Origin: Posidonia oceanica
Taxonomy: Eukaryota; Streptophyta; Magnoliopsida; Alismatales; Posidoniaceae
Reading direction: 5' to 3'
DNA: 64,000 nt
Assembly: GCA_037176725.1 (NCBI GenBank)
Contig: JAZBRS010000013.1
Span: 7,815,001 to 7,879,000 of the forward strand
Of this stretch, positions 20,445 through 31,960 are shown in pieces. Position 1 is the stretch's first letter, and each line of letters starts with the position of its first letter. The notes beneath the pieces are model-generated. The model did not search any database. It was not told the origin of the DNA and saw only the letters and a list, made by a program, of their open reading frames with translations. The translations under genes were made by a program, and so were the position numbers.

Positions 20445-22768
20445 TGTAGATACCCCAATTTGACTGCCATTTGGTGGATTTCACTTAGGGATCGAGCTCA
20501 GAAACCTAAAACCCCACCTTCTACCAAAACTCCATCCAAATCCTAAAACCCAACCAAAACCCTAACATTTCTCACCCAACACAAACTTAGGTCCATTAGA
20601 AACCCACTAGGCCCATTTAGAAGCCCTGTTGAGATAGGAGGCTTGGTCACCAGTCATAGAGGCGACTGAGCCTGTCGCCACTCGCAGGAGCGACTGAGTC
20701 TGTCGCCACTCTCAGAGGCGATTGGACTAAGTTGTTGCCAGGCATAGCGGTGACTCACCTGTTCAACATTCTCCCACGCAAACCGTCGCATGCCGCGACC
20801 TGCACCCATGCCATCTGCCCATACCGTGCGCGCCACCCCTGCCAGAGCCCTCACCCATGCCTTTGACACCTCCTACACCATGCCCTACCACCTACGACCT
20901 TGACCAAACAAAACCTCGTTCTTTCCTCACAACCCAACAGAGAGAACGGTGGACACACACACACAGGGAGGAACCCATTTTCGCCGACTTCAACCAACTT
21001 CGGTCGACCAATTCCCTTGCTTCCAGAGCAAACCAGAGCCACCCACGTCCTCCTGAGAGATCCCCGAGCTTCCCTGGACGCCGATAGAATCTCCCCCAGG
21101 CATCCCGAGCCTCTCGCAGCGTCGTCTTCCCCAGCTCCGGCGAGCCACCCGAACTCCAGCGAGCCACCCAAAACTCCGCCTGACGCCGCAATCTCCTTCC
21201 TCATGCACCGGGACGCACCTCCGGACGTCCCCGAGCACATCCCAACACTGCCGAGCAACTGTCGCTTTCTCCAACACTGCCGCGATTTCCGCATCTTCCA
21301 ACTCCGACGAGCCGCATCGGGGAGCGCAACCGCACACCCCCGCAGGTGAGCGAACCTTCCTCTGCCCTCGTGGCACCTTACTCTTACTTCCTAGGTGGTT
21401 TAATTGCATGTCATCTAGCTAGTTCGCTGTATTTAGTTTTCTTGTTTAGCGAAAGGCGTCGCCAGCCGTGTGAGGTCGACAGGCCGTTGAGCTCGGCCGG
21501 AGAACATCCTAGCCACCCGCATTGCATCCTCGGACTTTCCTCTTCTTCCCTCGGCCCTTCTCGAGCCTTGTAGCAACGTCCAGTGGCCTACCGACCTTCC
21601 TCAAGGTCGGCGGATGTCTGTTTCCGGTGAGAAAGGGACGGAGGTGGAGGAGGCTGTCCAAGCTCGTTTCTTCAAGTTTTATTGCATGATCATGTTCTCT
21701 GATATGCCATGTTGCTCTGTCAATGTTTACTCTGAATTTTCGATGTCGTTTGCAGAGCCAAAATGGGTGCCAAAGGTCGCCGTCTGGGACTGTTGGGTTG
21801 CTTCCGGCAGTCCTCCGGCCGACTTTGGACCTCCACATCTCGCGGTCCGGGCGTCCATTCTGTGCGATGTTAGTTTCGTTTTGATCTTGAATGTGCCCTC
21901 TGTGTTGCTATGCATCTGGTTTCTTATCTTGAGTAGATTAGCTAGCCTTTTGCCGGCGATGAAGTCGACTGTCTGCAGCGGTGAGTAGCAGGTCCCGTCG
22001 CCTGTCCACCAGGCGACTGGAGTCGTTGCCGCTCATAGAGGTGCCGCGTGCCATTGCCGCAACAAGTGGCAACTGGTGCTGTCGCCAGAGCGACCGGCGA
22101 CCTGGCTCACTTTCCAGACAGTGGACAGATGCCCCTTGTTTGCCGCTTTGTTTCGAATCCCCTTAGCTTATTAAACTCTGTCTTAGCCTCTTAATCGCTT
22201 TACCATTGCATCATAGCATTATAGCCCTAATCATCCATATTAGGCATGTTTTCACTAAGTATAGCATGTTTTCAAATGGCATTTAAGCAAGCAAAGCATA
22301 CATTAGGCATGCATAGCATGATTGCCTACGGGCATACAGTTAAAGGCAAGCATTTGCCAAAATTCCCGCATATGCAAGCGATTAGCCTTGAAAGACCGTT
22401 TCCTCAGGCCTGTCGAGGGTGCTAACACCTTTCCCACGCGTAACAGGAGTCCTTACCATTTTTTTGGCTCGCAATGACCATTATGCCCATATCCTAGGCA
22501 CGAGTCATTTTATTTTGCATAGCATCGCATCCACTTGCATATTTCTATGCTTTGCTCGGTTTTCCTTGTCTCCCATTTTAATAGACACGGTGGCGACTCC
22601 GTTTTGTCTTATCTTCGTGTTTTTCTTCGCATTTTCCTACTGTTTTCGAGTCAAGTTTTCTCCCCAGATTCACTACTGACCGCGGCTTCCCCCTCTCTCA
22701 CGGCACGATCGCATCGCAAGCTATGGCAGCGTGCGAGAACTGTCATGGCCAAGCGGTGGACAGTCACA
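20445..22768 (+). repeat. 3' LTR of E (2324 bp)
   Basis: Direct copy of 10936-13233, ending CAGTCACA. It retains about 26 bp near 20719-20745 that the 5' LTR lacks. A PBS-like TGGCGACTCC lies inside it at 22591-22600. Confidence 0.9.
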
Positions 22769-22773
22769 GCCAG
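22769..22773. other. Target-site duplication of E, right copy
   Basis: GCCAG directly after the 3' LTR; matches GCCGG at 10931-10935 in four of five bases. Confidence 0.75.
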
Positions 22774-23327
22774 GTCACCACAACAAGTGCAACTTCTGCC
22801 ACTTCAATAGCAACCGTCATCCGGCCATGAGTGAAGATCAGCTAGCCTAAGAAACAGGTAACAAAGCCCCGAAGCAACAGCTCGTCTCCTAGTGCGGTGC
22901 GCTTCTTGGAAACCTCGTCGAAGTAATTCAGACAGAGCATGGGCATAGGCCCATCAATGCAGACCAGTCTCTTCTTGCAGTCCACAGTGGACAGTCCAAT
23001 TAGTTGGCTCAGGGCTACAATATATTTGTTCTGCCTCATGAATATGGCTAGTCCCATGAGCTTGGGGAAGCCACAGATCCACCGTCCTTCTTCCAGCGTA
23101 AGTGTCAGCTCTATTCTGCCGAAGCGGAAGACATGGTGTGCTGGCTTCCAGAACCTTGCAACAGCGCACAGGAGATGTCGGCTCACTTCTACATCAGCAG
23201 CCATCAAAAGTCTGGGCAGGATGCCCCACAAGCTCAGCCTCTCACGGTCACCCTCGGTGAGCTCACCGATCCACTCTCGAAGAGTCTCGTAGCAATGTGT
23301 CGGAGTCACCAATGTTGGGAAGCCCAT
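22769..23327 (-). pseudogene. DUF7745-like extra ORF of element B, N-terminal part
   Basis: Minus-strand frame from ATG at 23327 with an open stretch to 22842. The motif block HHVFRFGRIELTLTLEEG followed by WICGFPKL is the signature of DUF7745 N-terminal halves (F.FG...L..TLEE). A shift of frame near 22845 leads into a second stretch that runs to the insertion point and continues in frame at 10935 once E and one target duplicate are discounted. The ORF is downstream of B's integrase and in the same direction, so it could be expressed from the genomic strand. The role is unknown; dead here through a frameshift and the 11.8 kb insertion. Confidence 0.65.
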
Positions 23328-24814
23328 CTTACTAGCAAGGAGGGAGGAAATAGGGACGCTTGAGAGGAGTACTGATGCAAAATCTCCAAGTACCTATAAT
23401 CAAAGCTGTTCATCAATCCAAATCATATACAGACACACAATACTGACTGTCAAAAAAGCAGATGTGCACATCAAAGCTGATAAAGCAGTTCATATGTTAC
23501 AGGTAACAATCAGATCACAAGATCTGAGCACATTCAGTCATGCAAGGGGGCCTCGCCTGCACGGGGCGAAGTCACACAAAAGGCACACTTGTCCTCGTCC
23601 TTATGTAGCGAGGAAACAAGCGAAAGGGGCTTCATCTGTCCGGAGCGAAGTCACAAGAGGAGTATACTTGCCCTTGTCCGCACGGGGCGGGGGAGCAAGC
23701 AAAAGGGACTTCGTCCGCCCGAAGCAAAGCGGCACAAGGAAATACTGGTAGATAGTGCCTGGCTATGCAAGCCTACAGTCCCAGTGGGACCCCAAGGTGC
23801 TAGGGTTGTCCTGCTGTTTCAAAAATGATCATTCTGCCTCTAGCTACTGACACTCATTCTGAGCTGCTGCGTTGACAGTGATAACCTGCTCTAAGGCTTG
23901 TGCTGATGCTTGAATTGGGCGACGGCCGGGCAAGCTAGTGGGAAGTTTGGACCAACAGGTTCGAAGGCGGTCAACCTGCCTTGGCAGAAGTAATGTCCCA
24001 GTGCGGAGCTGAGCCTTGCAGAGTGGGAGGGAGAGAGCAAAAGGGATGATTAATGCTAGATAAATGCATGCATGATTTATGCTAGATTCTATTGCCCTCA
24101 GTATACGGAGTGCTTGATGCCTGCTGCAAAGGAAAGGAGCGGTCTCTGATTCACCAGACACTACTCGGACTCCTAACTTGTTGGTGGCACTCCGGGATGG
24201 GTGATGATCTTCATGTTAAAGTGGTGGTGTGGTGAGGACAGGCTCCATGCCAAACTCTCAATGACCTACACCTACTCTTTTCGATTTTTCTTTTCTTTTA
24301 CTCCCACATAGGCATGCAGGTTTCCCCTATCCCTATCTTGGAGGCAATGGGTGCCTAGTCTGAGGCAGGAGGAGCTGCTACTAAACAGGGGTGGCTAGGC
24401 CTTGTGGGACTTGAGGATTCCCTAGACGCGAACTTCGACTCCTCTCCAAGGCAAACTAGAGGGACAAGGTTGCGCTACTCGCCTCTATCTCTAGGGCTGA
24501 CTTCTGTCTTCTTTTTCTTTTATGCCCGTGCGTAGACATATATTTTTCTAGCTCACACTCTCTCATACCCTAGCATTTTATCTCCCTCTGAGGGTGTAAG
24601 TCATAGGGGGTTTGGGCATTTTGCCTGTCCTCATTGAGTGGTGGCTCCCTCACTAGTTAGGACATCTAAGTAGTGTCAGGTGAGGTAGAATAGACTCCTT
24701 CCAAAGTAGGCAAGCATTTCCGATTTTCGTCATCAGACTATGATTGTAATGCACATGATATACATTCTTTTCTTTCTCTTTTTTTTTTCTTTCTTTTTTG
24801 ATAAGTAAACATGA
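23328..24814. other. B internal DNA between extra ORF and pol
   Basis: Contains a block of the CTTGTCC/CGAAGTC repeat at about 23540-23745 (compare 1-545 and 8171-8430) and otherwise non-coding sequence, with a T/A-rich stretch near 24765-24800. No domain is recognised. Confidence 0.45.
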
Positions 24815-26907
24815 CTAAAATGCATGAGGATGTAAATGCATGAAGTGAAAGGAAGAGGACTCTGCAAGGTCGCAGCGGCTACTGTAGTACTTCTTGAGGT
24901 AGCATGAGTTGACCGGTTCTGATTGCTCAACCTGGTCCATGTCCTCGAGGACTACTATGCCGCCGGAGAAGACCCGCTTGATCGAAAAGGGGCAGCACCA
25001 GTTGGACCAAATTTTGCCTCGGCTGTCTGGGAGATGAATGGCTCGCAGGACCATATCTCCTGGCTGGAAGCTTCTGGGCCTAACCTTCTTCTGGTACGCT
25101 CTGGTCGATCGCTTCTGATAACACTGAGCATGATGCATGGCTTGCAGCCTATGTTCATCAATCAGGTTCAGCTGGATGCAGCGGTCTTCGATCCATTCTG
25201 CTTCCTCCAGCTCAGCTTCTCATAGAATCCGCAGTGAGGGGATCTCTACTTCAACAGGTAGTACCGCCTTCATGCCATACACCAGTGAGTACAGGGTTGC
25301 TCCTGTCAAGGTCCGGACTAATGTCCTGTACGCCCATAGCACGTACGGGAGTTTGTCATGCCAGTCCTTATGAGTCTCTGCCCTCTTTTTCAAGATCTTT
25401 ACAATATTCTTATTGGCATACTCTACTGCGCCATTCATCTGTGGCCGGTAAGGCGAGGATCGGTGGTGTCTGATCTTGAAGCTCTGCAAGTAGTTTTCGA
25501 TCCTCCTGGCTATGAAATTTAAGCCATTATCAAAGATGAGCGCGTGTGGGATCCCGTATCAAGCTATAATGTTGTTTCTGATGAACTTCTCTGTAGCCGC
25601 GGCGGTGACTGTCTTGTAAGAGGCTGCTTCGACACACTTGGTAAAATAGTCGATCATTACAAGGATAAAGTGATGACCGTTGGAGGCTGCTGGATGTATA
25701 GCGTCAATGACGTCAATCCCCCAGGTGGAGAAAGGCCACAGCGACGACATGCTATGGAGCTGCTGTGGGGAAGCATGAATAAAATTCTCATGGATCTAAC
25801 AATTGTGGCATCTACACACGAACTGGCAGCAATCTGCCCCCTGGTTGACCAGAAATAGCCTTGAAGTATGATCTTCTTGGCCAGTAACACACCATTCATA
25901 TGGGGGCCGCAAGTTCCTGCATGGACATGGAGCATCAGTGTGTCGGCCTCTCTCTTGCCTACTCAACGTAGGAGCATCTGGTTGTATGATCTTCTGTAGA
26001 GATGCCCTGCTCCCAGCACATACTTCGACGCTAGACGCGCAAAGTCTTTCTATCTACTGCTGAGGTGCCAGGTGGGAGGCTGCCAGACTCCAGGAAGACC
26101 TTAATGTCATGGTACCATGGTAGTTCCCCTGCTAAATCCACTTCCTCGATGCTCATGCAGTGTGCAGGCTGTTCTACACGAGTGATTGATACGTCCACTG
26201 CACGATCCTTGGGTATAGAGAGCCAAGATGCTAAGGTTGTCAGAGCATCTGCATAAGCGTTCCTGGCTCTGTTCATGTATGTAAAGCGGATGCTTTCAAA
26301 TTCTTCTATCAACTTCAACAGGTATTCATGGTAAGGCACCAACTTGGGATCCTTAGTCTTCCAATCACCATTGACCTGGGATATGACCAGCATCGCATCT
26401 CCGTATACATGGAGCTTTCGCACATCATGCTCGAGTGCGACTTGCAGTCCCAGAATGCAGGCTTCATACTCCGCCTCGTTGTTGGTGCAAGAGAAGGTCA
26501 TCTTCCTTGCAAACGGGATCAATTCCCCCTATGGCGTTGCTAGGAGAGCACCAATGCCTCTGTCTCTCCTGTTGACTGCACCATCGAAGTACAGATGCCA
26601 CTGTAGTTCGTCTTCAGGATCCTTCTACTCGGAATCCTCCATGGCGAATAAGATGTCCTCATCAGGGAACTAGGTTTGCAGCGGCTGGTAGTCAAGCAGT
26701 GGGAAGTCAGCTAAATGATCTGCCATGGCATGCCCCTTCATGGATTTCTGCGTGACGAATGTGATATTATACTGAGACAGTAACACCTGCCACTTGACGC
26801 ATCGGCCTACCATGCCCGGCTTCTGGAAGAAGAACTTGATAGAGTCATGCCGACATAGGAGCTGAACTAGGTACGCCATCATGTAGTGCCTTAGCTTCTA
26901 TGTGGCC
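24815..26907 (-). pseudogene. pol: pol of element B: RNase H and integrase (5' part cut off by C2)
   Basis: On the minus strand the order is: end of the RT-linked RNase H (about 26880-26670, with a CVKWQVLLSQYNITFV block), an additional archaeal-type RNase H (about 26620-26130, DGAVNRR..., NNEAEYEACILGLQ, YGDAMLVISQVNG), an integrase zinc-binding region (about 25950-25780) and the integrase core (about 25750-25220, WGIDVI Asp, DNG Asp, and the Glu of MNGAVEYANKN), then a C-terminal domain to 24815. The double RNase H and the MNGAVE motif are typical of Tat/Ogre lineages. It carries many stops (for example TAG in the stretch before 26520, and after 25559) and is truncated at 26907 by the C2 LTR, so RT and gag lie outside the window or are lost. 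Confidence 0.85.
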
Positions 26908-28295
26908 TGTGGATATAGGGTTTTCGAGGTTAGGAGGAGATGAAAGCTTTGCTTCTTCTTTGTTTCTATTTGCTCCTTCTTAGGGTCCCCTTTTGTTGTA
27001 TCTGATTTCTCCACTCCATGTGTGTTGAAGTCAGTGTGATCGCCACTCTCGGTTTGCTTTCGCTGGCCCTCAAGATGCCCTGGGGAGATGTGTGATGGTT
27101 GTGGGTTCAGCTACCTTGGGACAACGCCTGCGTTGCCCAAGGGTGCCCATGCTTGGTGAATCTCTTCTTCTTTCTTCTTCCTCATTGTATGACAAATGTT
27201 AACAAAACAAACAGAAATGATGCAAATATGAATCAATATGGTGTAGTAACTTATTCAGAATAAATAAAAAAGACATAAAGAGACACAACGAAATACTTAC
27301 CCGATGGGTTTGATCCCTCTCGTTGCAACTAATGGAAATGTATGCCTAGTTACAACAATATATGAAATAAATATGCTTGATTATACTACGGAATTAAACA
27401 TATGATATGAAAAGAGAAAAATTAAAGAGAGTCTCCTTTTTATCTATGCACGGAGTGCAAGATATGTCGACATGATGCTACTGACGACAAAAGGAGACTC
27501 AAGCTCTTTCAAGGACTCTATCCACTTTCTCAAAGTTCTTTCAAGACGTGGTTTCTCTCTCTGGGGATCTCTCCATTATTTCAATTCTCAGAAATCTCCC
27601 CTCTCTCCAAAAGTCCTTTCCTCTATTAAAAATCTCCCCACCCCAAAAATCCTTTCCTCTATTAAAAATCCCCCCTTTCGACCCTGTGGGGGTACCCCTA
27701 CTTTTATAGAAGCAAGGGGGAACAAAAAAGAATTGAATGAATAGACCAGCAAACTTTCCAATTCAGGGGTGTTATACGCTGGAAAACCAGCGGATAATGT
27801 TATATACTGGGAGTCCAGCGGATAACGGCCTCCGAAGCACAGTTGCTAGGATCAAGGAATATCCCCTAATTAAAACTCGATTAAATGTCATTAAGCTGGT
27901 GTTAATTGCATTGACTGGTCAACAAAGTCTAAAGAAGGCAAAAATACGGATTTTGTATTTGGCCAAATAAAGAAAGTTTGGGGCTGACTGGGTTCCCACG
28001 TTGGACGTTGGAAAACCAGCGGCCAATGTTAGCCGCTGGAAAACCAGCGGCCAATGTTATAAGCTGGGAATCTAGCGTACAACATCCTCAATCAGTCCAT
28101 CTTCCAAATTTAGTCAAGAAATGAAGAACATTCAAGTTGTTAACACTTGAAGCTTAAATAGGGATAACGTTTTGAACCGGAGAAAAGGTGTTTGGCTCAA
28201 GTAAGATGTCCTGGATTGAGCAAAGAGCTTCTAGGAGCGACCTAATGCAACAGACTATACTACCATGAAGGGAGTGCCAAAATGGAGTATCTACA
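26908..28295 (-). repeat. 3' LTR of element C2 (1388 bp)
   Basis: Minus-strand start TGTAGATACTCC at 28295 after a polypurine tract; end ...CCTATATCCACA at 26908, next to B's pol. The homologous C1 LTR (42689-44082) aligns end to end, which fixes both boundaries. Contains TATACGCTGG-type hairpins at 27765-27825 and 28005-28085. Confidence 0.85.
27701..27708 (-). promoter_or_regulatory. Putative TATA box of the C2 LTR
   Basis: TATAAAAG on the minus strand, about 590 bp into the LTR. The C1 copy has TACAAAAG at the same place (about 43287). Position and motif fit an LTR core promoter; transcription is not shown. Confidence 0.5.
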
Positions 28296-28310
28296 GATTG
28301 CCCCTCCTTA
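28296..28310 (-). other. Polypurine tract of C2
   Basis: TAAGGAGGGGCAATC on the minus strand abuts the LTR start. Confidence 0.75.
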
Positions 28311-28444
28311 AGATGGCTTCGACACGAAACTATCTACAAGGTGAGACGATACCCCCGTGTGGCGCTACCTAGAGATCCACTAGACTTGAACGAGACACAA
28401 AGAGGGTCGGCTAAAAAAACACGGCCAAGGGAATTGCCCAAGGG

Positions 28445-28660
28445 GAACAAACTAACGACATGACTGCGGGGGTTGCCTGCGGGGGTCAGACTAAAAGACT
28501 TGCCACGGGGGTTGCCCGCGGGGGTCAAAATAAAAGACTTGCCACGGGAGTTGCCCGCGAGGGTCAAACTAAAAGACTTGCCACGGGGATTGCCCACAGA
28601 GGTCAAACTAAAAGACTTGCCACGGGGGTTACCTGCGGGGGTCAAACTTAAAAGATGGAT
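28445..28660 (-). repeat. Tandem repeat, about 40 bp unit, C2 3' region
   Basis: Five or so copies of GGGGGTTGCCCGCGGGGGTC-AAACTAAAAGACTTGCCAC. Open frames on both strands over it are artefacts of the repeat. Confidence 0.8.
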
Positions 28661-28879
28661 AGCTAATGTTTCCGACGACCACTCAATGCGAATGCGATAC
28701 AATGCGAATGCAATACAATGCGCTATGCATGGATGCGTGCTAACGGGAATGCGAAGGAGATGATCATGATATGCAATGCATGACCCTAGATAATGAGGTT
28801 CCTCCATCATTGCCGGCTTTAATTTGTATACCGGGTTGGCTCAGGAATTTTTCTCACCATCTAAAGCGGACTGACACAT

Positions 28880-29275
28880 GCGTGAATGCAATTTGTCATA
28901 ATCAGGTACCCTTTCATCAAGTGTAGCCTACACTCTCCACAGGGACCGTCGTCTTATGGCACGCGGGTTAGTGAGCGAGAGATCCATGATGCTCCCAGGC
29001 AAAAAGGGATTGATCCCCTCTCTGCTAGCCGCGTTGGCTCTATTTTGTCACAATCAGGTGTCCTTTCATTGAATGTTGCTTACATTCTCGACAGAGACCG
29101 TCATCTTCTGACCCGAGAATTAGTGAGCGATGGGTCCACTAATACTGTTAGCTTTATTCGCCAAAATCAGGTGTTCTTTCATTGAATGTTGCCTACATTC
29201 TCGACGGGGACCGTCATCTTCTGACCCAGGAGTTAGTGAACAATGGGTCTACTAATACCATTGGCTTGGCTTTGT
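28880..29275 (-). repeat. Three direct repeats of about 120-150 bp
   Basis: Copies starting near 28898, 29048 and 29163 share AATCAGGTGTCCTTTCATTG, a ...ACATTCTCGACAG..GACCGTCATCTTC segment and TTAGTGAGCGATGGGTC. Non-coding. Confidence 0.7.
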
Positions 29276-29344
29276 TTATCCGGTTGTGCTCCGGGGTACC
29301 TGCTTTGGGATTGTTCAATTTGCTAACCTAGTTGTGCTCTGGGA

Positions 29345-29830
29345 TTCTTTAAAAGACCTGCCAAGGGGATTACCCAAGGGGGTCGAACCGAAATTTAAAT
29401 GACTTGCCAAGGGGATTGCCCAAGGGGGTCGAACTGAATTTAAAACATGACTTGCCGAGAGGATTGCCCAAGGGGGTTAAACTGAAATTTAAATGACTTG
29501 CCGAGAGGATTGCCCAAGGAGGTCGAGCTGAAATTAAAACGTGACTTACCGAGGGGATTGCCCAAGGGGGTCGAACTGAAATAAAACATGACTTGCCGAG
29601 GGGATTGCCTAAGGAGGTCGAACTGAAATAAAACATGACTTGCCGAGGGGATTGCTTAAGGGGGTCGAACTGAAATTTAAATGACTTGCCGAGGGGGTTG
29701 CCCAAAGTAAACCAAGATAAAACACCAAGGGAGGTGCCCAAAGTAAAGTCGAGATAAAATACCGAGGAGGTTGCCCAAGGGAGAGCCGAAATAAAAGTCG
29801 CCAAGGAGGTTGCCCAAGGGAACAAAAGGA
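29345..29830 (-). repeat. Tandem repeat, about 45 bp unit, C2 3' region
   Basis: About ten copies of a unit with TTGCCGAGGGGATTGCCC, AAGGGGGTCGAACTGAAAT and AAAACATGAC. The reverse complement makes the array at 63712-64000 in C1, so the array is a fixed feature of the C 3' region. Arrays at this position are known in Grande/Retand-type Tat elements. Confidence 0.85.
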
Positions 29831-30182
29831 TACTTCTTTTACTTTGTTTGCCCAGTTGTGCTCCGGGATTCTTTGATTTGCTCTCGGTTCTGCTTTGATT
29901 CGTTAGACGCTGGATTTATGGCGTTCAACGTTGGACGGACTAAAATCCACGGCTAACGTTGGACGGCAAGATGGCTGCCTATAACGTTGCGAGACAGACT
30001 GCCTATCTTTCCTGTTCTGGTACCACCGTTTTGGCAGTAAATCTCTGATTTTCTTCATGTTTCCTTTTCGATGAAGGTATCACGGCCTATATTAAACCCC
30101 TTTTTGGCTTAGATCTGTAAAACAAACACTGATCTTTCTCTCTTTATTGATTTTTGCCATTTGCAAGGAGTTGCGCTTCCTC
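29831..30182. other. C2 spacer upstream of antisense gene a
   Basis: Contains GGACG-type inverted repeats at 29905-29990; T-rich just before the start codon. Possible promoter region of the antisense gene; no clear TATA box picked out. Confidence 0.35.
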
Positions 30183-31539
30183 ATGGATTTGAACGATATC
30201 CCGCATCATGCTTTTCAAGTGGTTGTCTTTTCTTCTCCTTCCGATATGGTGCAACTTCGACTGGAGGCTATACCTAATCACTTGGCGAACCTTTTGGTGC
30301 ATGAGAAGGTATTTTCCGCTTTTGTTATTACTCCATGCTTTTATTCTTGTATTCTTTTATTTCTGCTGATTTTTCTACTCCATAGCTCTTGGCTTCTGCA
30401 AATAACAACTGCGATTCGAAAGCCTACCAGTTGGACTGGGTTCAGCAATTCCGCTCTTGGGCATTGAAGAAGTATCGAGAGCGCTTGGAGGGGGCTCGCC
30501 TTTGTCAAGCTCTCTATCAATTGCGGTAGCCTGTTGATTGGAAGGTGTTTTTCGGTCTCTACGGGATGTGGAATCCTCTTACCCACACATTTTCACCTCC
30601 TTAGGGGAGTTGACTATTCTTTTGGAGGAGGTGAGCGTCCTTTTAGGCACTCGACAGGCTGACCCGTCCATTTATTGCAGAGACGCCTATCTTTTGCCAA
30701 TCGGGGTGGTAGGCTCTTTCTCTCTCTTAAAACGCATCTTCGGCCCTGTTGTTGTGCTAGAGGACCTGGTGCTAGACAGCTGTATCAATCTCTCCTCCGT
30801 GTGTAAGTTTTTCTGGAAGCAGCGCGATAGCATCCGTTCTGAAGCTTCTTGCTTGGAGTGCGTCTTCATTTTGATTGGGGGGCTGGTGCTCTTCCCAAAT
30901 GAAGCCCTAACCATCAGCGCCTATCATGCTGACCTCATGTGCATTTGTGTTCGTAATCTGGAGAAATGCCTGAGTTAATCTGTGTTGGCTTTTACCATCC
31001 GGGGCTTATCCAGTGCCTGCCTTGGGGGACCGTTCTTCGGCTCGCCTTTCCTGGTTCTGCGCTGGTTAGAGGAGCATTTTCTGCTGTCTGCTCTTGATGC
31101 CAACCTTCCCTTGGAGGAGTACATTCGCCGACTATGTGCCTGTGAGGTCAAGCCCTAGATGGACTCCTTCAATCCTCCTTCATCTTTCAGGACAGTGTCT
31201 GACCCAAAGTACTTCCTGATGCTGATTGGGGCGACTGTGTTTGTGAGGTACAACCCCCAGCAATGCTTCTTGATGCTGGGCACTCCGCGGGCCATACCTC
31301 CCTTGCCTCGTTTCTCTGACATGATTCTCCCACGCTTGAGAGACACCCCTGGGGACATCATTCAGGTTTTCTATCAAGCTGGCACTTGGGACGGGAAGGG
31401 ACAGAATCGGGTCCTCTCTTTGTGGGAAAGTGCGAACGCGGACCGCGAAGCCATCTCCCTTGCCACTCATGATGCTTGGTATGAGGGCGTGAGGCCCAAA
31501 TTATTTATTGAGTTTCCTACCAAAAAACAGAGGGTGTAA
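30183..31539 (+). pseudogene. Antisense gene a of C2: DUF7745-like protein, two exons
   Basis: Runs opposite to C2's gag-pol. Exon 1 is 30183-30308 (42 codons, MDLNDIPHHAFQVVVF...), intron 30309-30385 has GT...AG ends, exon 2 runs 30386-31539. The C1 copy has the same 126 bp exon 1 and a 71 bp intron at the same site, which supports true splicing. Exon 2 has DUF7745-type features: WNPLTHTF, ELTILLEEVSVLLGT and FILIGGLVLFPNEA. Defects: a stop near 30527, a 1 bp frameshift near 30597, a TAA at 30976 and a TAG near 31156. The last open stretch (31159-31539) ends in a basic tail. Function unknown; likely a captured host-type gene carried as passenger or accessory factor. Confidence 0.65.
30309..30385 (+). 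other. Intron of antisense gene a in C2
   Basis: 77 bp, donor AAG/GTATTTTC and acceptor CTCCATAG/CTC with a T-rich stretch. It matches the position of the 71 bp intron 63147-63217 in C1. Confidence 0.65.
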
Positions 31540-31960
31540 TCAGTATTGTGGCTTTTATCATCAACAAAATTTTATTTTGTTCTTTTCTGTGTTTTTTCAA
31601 TAAATTCGTATGGCTTTTACCAAGAGAACAAAGAAAAATCAGAGTTCAGAAACTTCCCTGGATTTAAAACGTTATACGTAGATAATGGGGTGGCCAACGT
31701 TATACGCTGGAATACCAGCGGATAACGTTTTAGCTCTTGAAACATTGGACTGGCTGAATCTCGTGGATAACATTTCAGCTTCCTCGGTGCGTTGGACGGC
31801 CCAAATCACGCGTATAACATTGAATGATATAAAACCTTCGTCCTAAGCAACAGGTGTCCACCCTACTTGCTTTCCTCCCTCTTTTCCGGCGACAACGAAC
31901 TCTCCCTGACCTCCGGCGAACTCGGCGTGCGGCGGTTCTTTCATTCCTCTCTCCTTTTCT
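31540..31960. other. Spacer between antisense genes a and b in C2
   Basis: Holds TATACG/GCGGATAAC-type inverted repeats at about 31665-31830. No frame supported. Equivalent to 61627-62011 in C1. Confidence 0.4.

Larger units (their letters stand above)
10936..22768 (+). mobile_element. Element E: complete non-autonomous Tat-type LTR retrotransposon with gag but no pol
   Basis: An 11.8 kb element bounded by two direct LTRs (10936-13233 and 20445-22768), a PBS at 13240, gag at 14350-16860, a polypurine tract before the 3' LTR, and a 5 bp target duplication. It is inserted inside B's extra ORF. No protease, RT, RNase H or integrase can be found between gag and the 3' LTR; the 3.6 kb there is non-coding and hairpin-rich. 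The order LTR-gag-noncoding-LTR is that of gag-only non-autonomous elements (TR-GAG-like), which must borrow enzymes from a related autonomous element. The LTR, 3' hairpins and polypurine tract resemble B's. The first 277 aligned LTR bases differ at 7 sites by eye, so insertion is old but far from ancient. Confidence 0.9.

Noticed and set aside
28445..28810. Gly/Lys/Leu-rich frames on both strands
   Set aside because: Translations of the 40 bp tandem repeat.
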